Source: an uncultured Aquimarina sp. (GTDB lineage: Bacteria > Bacteroidota > Bacteroidia > Flavobacteriales > Flavobacteriaceae). From it: 64,000 nt of DNA. The position numbers and the translations under genes were made by a program. Of this stretch, positions 8,279 to 17,899 are shown one piece after another; the stretch's first letter is position 1; each line of letters begins with the position of its first letter. The notes beneath the pieces are model-generated. The model did not search any database, had not been told where the DNA came from, and saw nothing but the letters and a program-made list of their open reading frames with translations. The stretch covers positions 186,001-250,000 of the forward strand of contig CANMFM010000007.1 in assembly GCA_947497175.1 (NCBI GenBank). Direction: 5' to 3'.

Positions 8279-10063
8279 ATGAAAGAATTTTTTGTTGGAA
8301 TATTTGAAAATGATGCAGAGGCTCCACTTACATATTTGGATGATGAACGCAAAGCCATCGATGTTCTTTTATTAAAAGAAAAAGAAATATTCAGTAAAGA
8401 GATCATCCTCAATGAAGGTATCGATGGTTTTATTAATAAACTACAATTGTTGACTAATGTAATGACTGTATTTCATTTTAGTGGACATCACAATGACGAT
8501 GATGAAGCTATTAAATTAAGTGATGAAATCTTTAATAACAAAGGCCTTATTGAAATTTTGAATAATGCTCCAAAATTAAAGATGGTTTTCATTAACGGAT
8601 GCTCTAGTCAAAAAATTGTTGATGCCTTACATAACGTGCCTATCGTAATTGGAACCAAAACGCCCGTATATGATCATTTTGCAAAGACATTGTCTAACAG
8701 GTTTTATGAATTACTATTAAATGAGAAAGACAACATCAATACCGCAGAAAAAATTGAATCTATATTCAATCAGGCAAAGGGCTTCCAACAGGGGCATTAT
8801 CAACATGCTGTAACTACAGAAAGAGGCCCGATGGCGGCAGATGATATTGATACTAAAATAAACAACTATAGTTTCAAAATCAATAAAGAAGCACATGATT
8901 TTGAATTAAGGACTATCTATTATCCCGATCCAGATAACTTTCCGGTTAAGAATCGTTTTCAAAACCTGCTCGACGAGATAAAACAAGAAGAAGGTCTTAA
9001 AGAAGATTTGTACAAGTATTATCCCTACTTCTTATGTATTCATTTAGAAATATTATCTGATTTTCATGATATCAATAACAATATTTATCAAGAATTAAGC
9101 AAAGAACGGTATTGGGTGATTCGAAGTATGTTTAAAGAGTTTCTTAATTTTCTTAAATTTTCTGCATACTCTATTATTTGGTCGATATCAAAAAGAGATC
9201 ATAACTTTAGAACCAAACTAAGTAGTCAACTAAAAGAAATTCTCAGAGAAAATCTGGAAATCGGTTGGGAGTCGCATGTACAGGACAAAATTACTGAAGA
9301 TCTTTTTTTTATTTACAAGAATATCCCAGACGAATATCTGATAAAAAATACCCTCTGGGTCGAATTAAAAGCATGTGTTATACAAAATAGAGAATTATTT
9401 AAAGATGTTTCTGATTTTTTCTCATCACACCTGGAGCATAATCAAAATAGTAAACATGAGTATATTAAAACTGAACTTTATCTTGAAAAATTCTTAAGAA
9501 GCTTTACGTTTTTAAGATCCTTAGGTATAGAATCAATCTACGATGTATTCTATAATCAATTTCGATATGATAATCAACGCTCTTATATCATCAATAAATC
9601 GTATTATCCTGTTAGTAAAAGACCAACGGCATTAGATGATAAAAAAAGTGAAATTTTTGAAGTTACCGATAATGAAACCCTTCTAGATATTGATATACAT
9701 TCAGTATATATCTGTACAACCAAAAATAAAACCGGAAAACCTAAAAGGCAATTAAACCTTTCTCCTTTTTATCTTGATGTCAATTCTACATCGGTAGCAA
9801 AAGATAAAATAAAATTGTACTACCTGGATCGTTATTCTGAAGCGACAGAAAAATTAATCTATAAAGAAGTAGTCAATGCTAAAGTAGGAAAAGAAAGCAT
9901 GAATAATAAGAAAAAGTTAGGAGACGAAATTGAAGTGCCGTTAGATGAAGAAATGATTTGGGCCCTACTTAAAGATGGTAAAAAAAATATCATTGAGATT
10001 GAAGAAAAGAAGAAAATACGTGATCATTTTGAATACATAAAGAATTTAATTTCTCATTCTTAA
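8279..10063 (+). CDS. CHAT-like caspase-clan protease with large C-terminal region
   Basis: MTVFHFSGHHND (His70/71) and MVFINGCSSQKIVDAL (Cys108) followed by VPIVIGTKTPVYDHFAKTLSNRFYELLL, typical CHAT pattern. Confidence 0.75.
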   Translation: MKEFFVGIFENDAEAPLTYLDDERKAIDVLLLKEKEIFSKEIILNEGIDGFINKLQLLTNVMTVFHFSGHHNDDDEAIKLSDEIFNNKGLIEILNNAPKLKMVFINGCSSQKIVDALHNVPIVIGTKTPVYDHFAKTLSNRFYELLLNEKDNINTAEKIESIFNQAKGFQQGHYQHAVTTERGPMAADDIDTKINNYSFKINKEAHDFELRTIYYPDPDNFPVKNRFQNLLDEIKQEEGLKEDLYKYYPYFLCIHLEILSDFHDINNNIYQELSKERYWVIRSMFKEFLNFLKFSAYSIIWSISKRDHNFRTKLSSQLKEILRENLEIGWESHVQDKITEDLFFIYKNIPDEYLIKNTLWVELKACVIQNRELFKDVSDFFSSHLEHNQNSKHEYIKTELYLEKFLRSFTFLRSLGIESIYDVFYNQFRYDNQRSYIINKSYYPVSKRPTALDDKKSEIFEVTDNETLLDIDIHSVYICTTKNKTGKPKRQLNLSPFYLDVNSTSVAKDKIKLYYLDRYSEATEKLIYKEVVNAKVGKESMNNKKKLGDEIEVPLDEEMIWALLKDGKKNIIEIEEKKKIRDHFEYIKNLISHS

Positions 10064-10065
10064 TT

Positions 10066-13000
10066 ATGCCACACAGAAAAATCATATCCCCTTTTAAGTT
10101 CCTCGATTCTTATCAAAAAAAGGATTATCACAGCTATTTTGGAAGAGATAAAGAAAGTTTGGCACTCTTTAACCTTTATAAAGATTCGACAATAATGATT
10201 TTGCATGGTCCTTCGGGATCGGGTAAGACGAGTTTAATCTATTGTGGTTTGCTAAATAGAATTAGGGAAGACAAAAAAATAATTAGCATTCGTAGAGATG
10301 ATAACCTTATTAAGTCTATCAAGAAAAAGCTTTTTGTACATTTTGGCGAAGGAAATTGGCCGGGTGATTCACCCTCTAAATTACTAGACGATTTTTATTC
10401 TTCACATTCAGATTTAAACAGAATTCTGGGATTTATTGAGCATATAGAAGCATTAATGCTTGATGTGGAAGAAAAAATAATAGAACGCACTAGAAATAAA
10501 AGAAAGGTTAATCAAACTCAACCAGAACAGTTTACAGAAGCTGAGGCATCAGGCAATAACGAACAAGATGATCAATATATTATCTCAAAATATAAAGAAC
10601 GATTACAAAAATTTAGTTCTGAAAGAAAAGAACTTCTCGGAAAATTAAAGGAAAAGAATGAGCAAATAGGTGACATTTCTGCATCATTAAACAGGTATTT
10701 TACCAATGCCAGGACTAACAATGCTGGTATATCATTTGCCCCGTTAATCATTTTTGATCAGTTTGAAGAACTCTTTGTACACGGTACAAAAAGAGAAATC
10801 GACAAGTTTGGATTGTTCTTAAAGCTACTTTTTAATCATAAAATACCGTTTAATATTATTATATCTCTACGCGAAGAGTATTTTGGGTATCTCGATCAAT
10901 TACAATCTTACATTCCTCATATTTTCTATAAAAAAATACGCCTTGCACATCCAAATAAAGAAAGCATCAAAAATATTATAGAAAAATCATTCCAAAAGTT
11001 TAATATAAATCAATACGTAGGTCGTACGGATGAAAAATTATCTGATATTGAAAAGAATGATAGGATAGAATTAATACTTGATCAAATTAAAATCAAAGAT
11101 CATGGATCCATGAGTTACCACCTTCCTTTTTTACAAGTATATTTGGATCGATTATATAAAATAGATTATTACAGAACGTATGGAGGAGAACATTCTGTAA
11201 AAGAAGATGAAACGCTGCCGCCCCTAGAATTTAAAAAACATGAAATCACAGAATTTGGTTCTATCGAACATGTATTAGAAAGTTATATTCGCGAAATTAA
11301 CAACAAAATCATTCGTAATACCGATAATAAGCTCAATAACAAAATACAACACAAAGACAGTATCATTAAATTTTTAAGACATTTTAAAACTAAAGATGAT
11401 TTAAAAAAAAGAGTGCCTATACAAATTGAAAGAGAAAACTATTATAGCATAGAAAATCAAAAAACTCTTACCAAAATTCAAACAGATATATGGGGAGATA
11501 ATAGCCCGGCATACAATGACACGATTTCAGAAATCATTAATGAACTTAAAGAGAAAGGAATTCTAAGTGTAAATACAGGTTATGCTGAGTTAAGTCACGA
11601 TATTATTGCAAAAGTGATTAGTAACATACGAACTGAAGATGATTTCAGATCTTTAATAAAGAAGGACTTTATTTCTTCTTTTGACATTTATGAAGACACC
11701 AATGATGAGGGTGATTTACTCTCTGCGCAGCAGATTGAACGAATGAAAACGTGTTTGCAGTATTTACTAGAAGACGAAAATACAGAGCTGTGTAATCTTA
11801 AAAAACAATATTACGAAAAAAGTATAGAAAAAAATGAAAGAGACATACGTAATCAAATTAGACAAGAAAGAAAAGTTAAACGCTACACCATCTATGGTGT
11901 TATCACTTTCGGTTTAACAATATTAGCATTTTTATTGACTGGTCAATTACTAAAAGTAAATTTAGAAAAAGATATAATGCACCTGCTTGTCAACGCTAAT
12001 CAAGCATTGAATATTGACAGAACAAGTTCTTTCAACTACATCAAAAAAGCAGAACAGATTTATGAAGCAAAATTTTGGAATTGTATAAAAATGTTCTGTT
12101 CGACAGATGATGAGAAATCAAATAATGAATTTCTTGAAAAAATGAAAACTAAGATATTGAGAGAACATGATCAATATCCATTTTATCAAACAAGCATAAA
12201 CTTGATCGATACGGCTTATACAGTTGAAAGCGATACTATCAAGATGACTAAAACACGGGTGGCTTCAGGAAATCCGGATTTGCTATATATTTTCGCATTA
12301 TCTAAAAATAATAAATTCAATATATGGGAATTAAATTATAAAACTCCAAATGAGAAAGGTAGTACCGTTAGCATTGAGGGAAACGATAATATCGTAAATT
12401 TTGAACCTTTTAATTTTAATAAAGACCTCAACCTTCTTCTTGTTAAAAAGACTAATAATTCCTTATTAGAACTAGGGCTATATGATATCAATTGTAAACA
12501 GATAGAAAATTTTGAGAAGATTGAAATACCTTCTAACAAAATACACGTAGAACATTTAAATGGGAACGTATTTCTTCTTGGGTATGATAACATTATTAAG
12601 AAAGCTACTTTTATAAAAAATGATAAAGCAGCTATAGAATTAATAGATACGTTAGGCGATACTATCCACGAAATAAAGAGTTTAGAAGGTGACAATAATT
12701 TTGCGGTTCGATATGGTACTAACAAAATTTATGTTCAAAGAAACAATACAACCATCAGGAATATATTTGATAAAGAGAGTGAACATGATATAAAAAACAG
12801 GGAAATACTATCTTTTAATAGTAAAAATAAGGACACCCTGCTTATAGGACTGACTCAGGAGATATTAGTATATGACCTAAATGACAATACATCCTACAAG
12901 CATATGGTTCATGATAAAAATATAGAAACCATAGATTTTAACAATAACGGCGATATGCTTATAGGAAATAGAGAAAATGGAATTAATTTATGGACCAATA

Positions 13001-13326
13001 AAAATGTACTTAAAAAACAATTTATTGGTCATAGCGCTCCTGTTTTTAATGTTTCTTTTGTTAAAGTTAAAGAAAATCCAAACTTTGTTATCACAAGTAG
13101 TATCGATCAAACCCTCAAAATTTGGAATATTAAACCCATCCGAAGCAATATTAAAAACCGAATAGATGATTTGGAGTTCAAAAAAGAGGTTACGTCAAGA
13201 GCCATGATACAAGAAAAAATTATAGACACAATGCAGTATAAAAGTGACATTCCTGAGTTTGTATATAATTGGCTATACTATCAAGGTAATAAACTTTCTA
13301 AAAACTCTAACTCAAAAAAACTTTAA
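10066..13326 (+). CDS. nSTAND NTPase with TM helix and C-terminal WD40-like repeats
   Basis: YFGRDKESLALFNLY; Walker A GPSGSGKTS; Walker B-like PLIIFDQFEELF; TM YTIYGVITFGLTILAFLLTG; WD40-like IGHSAPVFNVSFVKVKENPNFVITSSIDQTLKIWNI. Confidence 0.88.
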   Translation: MPHRKIISPFKFLDSYQKKDYHSYFGRDKESLALFNLYKDSTIMILHGPSGSGKTSLIYCGLLNRIREDKKIISIRRDDNLIKSIKKKLFVHFGEGNWPGDSPSKLLDDFYSSHSDLNRILGFIEHIEALMLDVEEKIIERTRNKRKVNQTQPEQFTEAEASGNNEQDDQYIISKYKERLQKFSSERKELLGKLKEKNEQIGDISASLNRYFTNARTNNAGISFAPLIIFDQFEELFVHGTKREIDKFGLFLKLLFNHKIPFNIIISLREEYFGYLDQLQSYIPHIFYKKIRLAHPNKESIKNIIEKSFQKFNINQYVGRTDEKLSDIEKNDRIELILDQIKIKDHGSMSYHLPFLQVYLDRLYKIDYYRTYGGEHSVKEDETLPPLEFKKHEITEFGSIEHVLESYIREINNKIIRNTDNKLNNKIQHKDSIIKFLRHFKTKDDLKKRVPIQIERENYYSIENQKTLTKIQTDIWGDNSPAYNDTISEIINELKEKGILSVNTGYAELSHDIIAKVISNIRTEDDFRSLIKKDFISSFDIYEDTNDEGDLLSAQQIERMKTCLQYLLEDENTELCNLKKQYYEKSIEKNERDIRNQIRQERKVKRYTIYGVITFGLTILAFLLTGQLLKVNLEKDIMHLLVNANQALNIDRTSSFNYIKKAEQIYEAKFWNCIKMFCSTDDEKSNNEFLEKMKTKILREHDQYPFYQTSINLIDTAYTVESDTIKMTKTRVASGNPDLLYIFALSKNNKFNIWELNYKTPNEKGSTVSIEGNDNIVNFEPFNFNKDLNLLLVKKTNNSLLELGLYDINCKQIENFEKIEIPSNKIHVEHLNGNVFLLGYDNIIKKATFIKNDKAAIELIDTLGDTIHEIKSLEGDNNFAVRYGTNKIYVQRNNTTIRNIFDKESEHDIKNREILSFNSKNKDTLLIGLTQEILVYDLNDNTSYKHMVHDKNIETIDFNNNGDMLIGNRENGINLWTNKNVLKKQFIGHSAPVFNVSFVKVKENPNFVITSSIDQTLKIWNIKPIRSNIKNRIDDLEFKKEVTSRAMIQEKIIDTMQYKSDIPEFVYNWLYYQGNKLSKNSNSKKL

Positions 13327-15725
13327 CCCACAATATGTAACTCATTAAAATTCTTTGGAACTACTAACATGTTGTGGTCTTTATCAAATTCAATGTCTTG
13401 TAACGAAACAACAACATTATCAATCTCAATCTCTTTAATTATGAAAGGTAGTCCAATCAAACTGATTCGTATCTTTTCATAATCAGTAATATAACTCCCG
13501 TTTTTATGTTGTTGAATTATGATTTCATTTTCTTTACCCGTAAAAGAGAAACTACGTAAACTATATCTACCTTTAGCATAATCATAACCGTCCTGGGCAT
13601 CTTCATATACTTTTGACATCTCTTTGTTTCCTAATTTGTAATACACTTCCAAGCATAACTCTTCAATACTTTTTTCGCCTACATATTGTTGTATTGGATA
13701 TTTTGGAATAATGGCACCTTCTTTAATAAATATAGGTATGATATCCAGATCAGCATCAACCCATTGCTCCATTCCTCCTTTTACATACTCTTGTGTCCAG
13801 TAATTGTACCAGTTCCCTCTTGGGATATACATACGTCTTCCTTTTGCATTAGGTTCTTGTACTGGGCAAACTAAAATTTGATTCCCAAATATAAATTCGT
13901 CTGTTCTATAATGTGTTTGAGGATCGGTCTGATCAAATAGCACCAGTGGTTTTAGCATGGGGATCCCTTCTTGGGCATACTCCCAAAACATGGTATATAA
14001 ATAGGGTAGTAATTGATATCGCAATTCAACAAACTTTCTAGTTACATCTACAACTTCATCGCCAAAAGTCCAGGGTTCTTGATTGCCATGATCACCAGAG
14101 GAATGAGTACGACAAAACGGATGAAATACCCCTAGTTGTATCCATCTTGCATATAATTCTCCTGTGGGATGCTCTGCAAAACCTCCAATATCACTTCCGG
14201 TAAACGACATACCACTCATACTCATACGTTGCGCCTGAATATTGGCTATCCATAAGTGCTCCCATGTGGCCACGTTATCTCCAGTCCAGGAAGAAGTATA
14301 GCGTTGTGCTCCAGAGTATGCAGATCTTGTGATAATAAAGGGGCGTTTTGGATACGCAAATTGTTTTACCCCCTCGTATGTAGCTCTTGCCATTTGTGTT
14401 CCATAGATATTATGTGCTTTTCTATGACTGCAAGGATTTCCGTCGTAGTTATGGCGAACATCATCTGGAAATGTTTTACCGGGAACCTCCATAACGGCAG
14501 GTTCATTCATATCGTTCCACACCCCCTTTACTCCTATTTCATCAATTATTTCCTTAAACAATCCCGACCACCATTCTCGTACTTCGGGATTTGTAAAATC
14601 TGGAAAGTAGCATTCTCCTGGCCATACTTTTCCTCGCATATATGGCCCATCTGCACGTTTACAAAAGTAGTCTTTATCCATAGCCTCTTTGTATACCCAA
14701 TATTGATCATCAATCTTGATCCCGGGATCTATAATGACTACTGTTTTAAATCCATCTTCGGCCAATTCGGTAACCATTCGTTTTGGATCCGGAAAATATT
14801 CTTTATTCCAGGTAAAACACCTAAATCCATCCATATAATCAATATCGAGATAGATTGCATCACAAGGAATTCTAAGTTCTCTAAATTTACGTGTAACTTC
14901 TTTTACTTTATTCTCAGGATAATAACTCCATTTACATTGATGATATCCCAATGCCCAAAGTGGAGGCAATTCGGGCTTTCCGGTTAAATCTGTATAGCGC
15001 GTAACTACATCTTGCATGTTTGGCCCGTAAAAGAAATAATAATTCATTTCTCCTCCCTGAGCCCAAAAACTTGTTACGTTACGTCGTTCCTGACAAAAAT
15101 CAAAATAGGTTCTAAACGTATTGTCAAAGAAAATTCCATATGCTCGATCTTCATACATTCCTATATAAAATGGAACACTTTTGTATAATGGATCCTGGTC
15201 TTTACCAAACGCATATTGATCTGTAGCCCAATTCTCTATTCGTTTACCCTTAAGATTAAGGTGCATCGGCTTATCACCCAAGCCATAGTAGCACTCTCCT
15301 TGAGGAGCCGATTTACTCATTTTTACAATATTCCCTCCATATTCATAACTTTGTTCCCAATGAAATCCCCAATCATCTTTACATATTACATTGTTATTCA
15401 AATCGTATATTGCGGTATGTAGATTACTTTTAGCAATTACTATTTTAATGCGAGAAGTATGTATAGAATACTCTTCAGGATGCTCTTCAACTTCGAGAGT
15501 ACTGTATCCTCGGGCACCATCTTCACTTATGGCATATGAAAAATCTTTTTCAAAATTATTATCCGTTGCATATCGAAAACGAATCACACTTCCACGCAAA
15601 ACAGTAACCTGTAAAATAACCCCATTTTCTGTGTTAAAATTAATTTTATCTACATTTTGTGAAAAGGATATTATTCTACCCGGAAAAAGGTTTCCTTTTT
15701 GCTCTAGTTCTGTATTGATGATCAT
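13323..15725 (-). CDS. Glycoside hydrolase family 31 alpha-glucosidase
   Basis: GVWNDMNEPAVMEVPGKTFPDDV; RPFIITRSAYSGAQRYTSSWTGDN; ARWIQLGVFHPFCRTHS. Confidence 0.93.
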   Translation of the reverse strand: MIINTELEQKGNLFPGRIISFSQNVDKINFNTENGVILQVTVLRGSVIRFRYATDNNFEKDFSYAISEDGARGYSTLEVEEHPEEYSIHTSRIKIVIAKSNLHTAIYDLNNNVICKDDWGFHWEQSYEYGGNIVKMSKSAPQGECYYGLGDKPMHLNLKGKRIENWATDQYAFGKDQDPLYKSVPFYIGMYEDRAYGIFFDNTFRTYFDFCQERRNVTSFWAQGGEMNYYFFYGPNMQDVVTRYTDLTGKPELPPLWALGYHQCKWSYYPENKVKEVTRKFRELRIPCDAIYLDIDYMDGFRCFTWNKEYFPDPKRMVTELAEDGFKTVVIIDPGIKIDDQYWVYKEAMDKDYFCKRADGPYMRGKVWPGECYFPDFTNPEVREWWSGLFKEIIDEIGVKGVWNDMNEPAVMEVPGKTFPDDVRHNYDGNPCSHRKAHNIYGTQMARATYEGVKQFAYPKRPFIITRSAYSGAQRYTSSWTGDNVATWEHLWIANIQAQRMSMSGMSFTGSDIGGFAEHPTGELYARWIQLGVFHPFCRTHSSGDHGNQEPWTFGDEVVDVTRKFVELRYQLLPYLYTMFWEYAQEGIPMLKPLVLFDQTDPQTHYRTDEFIFGNQILVCPVQEPNAKGRRMYIPRGNWYNYWTQEYVKGGMEQWVDADLDIIPIFIKEGAIIPKYPIQQYVGEKSIEELCLEVYYKLGNKEMSKVYEDAQDGYDYAKGRYSLRSFSFTGKENEIIIQQHKNGSYITDYEKIRISLIGLPFIIKEIEIDNVVVSLQDIEFDKDHNMLVVPKNFNELHIVG

Positions 15726-15911
15726 AGTTATACTTTCTTTACGCTTGAGTATGGTAAAAAAACGATTTCTTACTCAATTTAAAAATCATTTTTAGGACAA
15801 TTTATTAAGAAAAATCTACGAAAACGTTTGCATAGACAAGGAATTAACACTTGTTTAAATAATATATAGGTTATTTTAATATACTCAAAGTATCCCGAAA
15901 CCTTTTCAGTA

Positions 15912-17822
15912 TTATTTTTGAGTTTTAAATATCACTGCTCCTAATGGTGGAATCGATATTTCGGCAGAAAATGATCGGTTATTCCACTGCTGGGTTTCAA
16001 TTTCAATATCTTGAAAATCAGATCCCCCACTTCCCCCATATTTTTCTTCATCACTATTAAATAACGCTATTAATTTTCCTTTAAAAGGTACTCCGATACG
16101 ATAGTTTGCTCTTGGTATTGGAGTAAAATTACAGGCGATTATTAATCCTTTTTCTTCATCATTTCCTTTTCTAATGTACGTAATTACAGAGTTGTTATGA
16201 TCATCATAATTTATCCATTCAAAACCAGATACACTAAACTGTTTCTGATACAATGCAGGATATTGTTTATACAGTATATTAAGATCTATAATTAGTTTCT
16301 TTATTCCTTTATGATAATCATATTGCAATAAATGCCAATCGAGACTCTGTTGAAAGTTCCATTCTTCACGTTGTCCAAATTCTGCGCCCATAAATAAAAG
16401 GTTCGTACCCGGATGTGTAAACATATACGTATACAATAAGCGTAGATTGGCAAATTGTTGCCATTCATCACCAGGCATTCTTCCAATGAGACTTTTTTTA
16501 CCATAAACAGCCTCATCATGAGATAACGGAAGCATAAAATTTTCTGTAAATGCATATGTCATGCTAAATGTTAAATCATTTTGATGGTGTTTTCGATAAA
16601 TAGGTTCTTTAGCCATATACTGTAAGGTATCGTGCATCCAACCCATCATCCATTTCATACCAAAACCTAAGCCTCCAAGATATGTAGGTTTTGAAACCAT
16701 TGGAAATGATGTAGATTCTTCGGCAATAGTTTGCACATCAGGAAAACTGGCATACACTTCTTCATTCAGTTCTTTAATAAATGCTATGGCGTCCAGATTT
16801 TCTCTACCTCCATGGATATTAGGTTCCCACTCCCCCTCTTTACGAGAATAATCCAGAAAAAGCATTGATGCAACTGCATCTACCCGTAAACCATCTGCAT
16901 GATATTGATCCAACCAAAATATCGCATTGCTAATTAGAAAACTTTTTACTTCGTTTCTGCCGTAATTAAAAATAAGACTCTTCCAATCAGGATGATATCC
17001 TTTTTTTTTGTCGGGATGCTCGTAGAGACAGGTTCCATCAAAAAAACCTAAGCCATGTGCATCTTCCGGAAAATGTGAAGGAACCCAATCCAGAATAACA
17101 CCAATATTATTTTGATGTAATGTATCGACGAATAGTTTGAACTCTTCTGGGTATCCAAAGCGAGAAGTTGGTGCAAAATATCCTGTAAGTTGATATCCCC
17201 AAGAAGGATCATATGGATATTCCATAACTGGCATTAGTTCTACATGAGTAAATTCCATTTCTATTACATAAGAAACCAATTCATCTGCAAGTTCTACATA
17301 GGATAATGATCGATTTTCTTCAACTCTTTTTTTCCAGGAGCCCAGATGCACTTCATATACAGAAAACGGAGCATCAATGGCATTATACTCTTTCCGCTTT
17401 TTCATCCAAGATGCATCTTTCCACTTATAAGTATCTGCCCAAACAATAGATGCCGTTTTAGGAGGATGTTCACATCGCCGTGCATAGGGATCTGCTTTTT
17501 CTGTAGTGATGTTGTTATGATGTGATTCTATAAAATATTTGTAAATGCTTCCTTTTCCTGCTCCGGGAATAAACCCCTCCCAAATACCAGATTCGTCCCA
17601 TCGTACATTTAGCTTATGCTCCTCTTTATTCCAATAATTAAAATCTCCAATAACCGAAACAGATTTGGCAGACGGTGCCCACACGGCAAAATACGTTCCT
17701 GCAATTCCATCTAAGGTAGTGATATGAGCGCCAAATTTATCGTACAAGCGATAATGTTTTCCTGCTTTAAAAAGATTAATATCAAACTCTGTAAATCGAC
17801 TATATGAAAGTACTTTAGGCAT
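15912..17822 (-). CDS. glgB: 1,4-alpha-glucan branching enzyme
   Basis: GVILDWVPSHFPEDAHGLGFFDGT; DGLRVDAVASMLFLDYSR; FTENFMLPLSHDEAVYGKKSLIGRMPGD. Confidence 0.95.
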   Translation of the reverse strand: MPKVLSYSRFTEFDINLFKAGKHYRLYDKFGAHITTLDGIAGTYFAVWAPSAKSVSVIGDFNYWNKEEHKLNVRWDESGIWEGFIPGAGKGSIYKYFIESHHNNITTEKADPYARRCEHPPKTASIVWADTYKWKDASWMKKRKEYNAIDAPFSVYEVHLGSWKKRVEENRSLSYVELADELVSYVIEMEFTHVELMPVMEYPYDPSWGYQLTGYFAPTSRFGYPEEFKLFVDTLHQNNIGVILDWVPSHFPEDAHGLGFFDGTCLYEHPDKKKGYHPDWKSLIFNYGRNEVKSFLISNAIFWLDQYHADGLRVDAVASMLFLDYSRKEGEWEPNIHGGRENLDAIAFIKELNEEVYASFPDVQTIAEESTSFPMVSKPTYLGGLGFGMKWMMGWMHDTLQYMAKEPIYRKHHQNDLTFSMTYAFTENFMLPLSHDEAVYGKKSLIGRMPGDEWQQFANLRLLYTYMFTHPGTNLLFMGAEFGQREEWNFQQSLDWHLLQYDYHKGIKKLIIDLNILYKQYPALYQKQFSVSGFEWINYDDHNNSVITYIRKGNDEEKGLIIACNFTPIPRANYRIGVPFKGKLIALFNSDEEKYGGSGGSDFQDIEIETQQWNNRSFSAEISIPPLGAVIFKTQK

Positions 17823-17899
17823 ATAACAAGTTTAATTAACTATATTTCTCTAAACATTTTGCAGAGTCTATATTTCTATCTATTAATGTACTACTGAGA

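Noticed and set aside
8279-10063. Considered TIR or nuclease effector domains in the defence operon
   Set aside because: No TIR, HNH or other nuclease motif seen; His/Cys arrangement fits CHAT better
12336-12725. 129-aa minus-strand ORF inside the nSTAND gene
   Set aside because: Antisense shadow ORF rich in Ser/Leu, no motif or ribosome-binding context
14256-14987. 243-aa plus-strand ORF
   Set aside because: Antisense shadow of the well-supported GH31 gene; low-complexity composition, no recognisable domain
15391-15795. 134-aa plus-strand ORF opposite the GH31 5' end
   Set aside because: Mostly antisense to GH31 coding sequence; no domain
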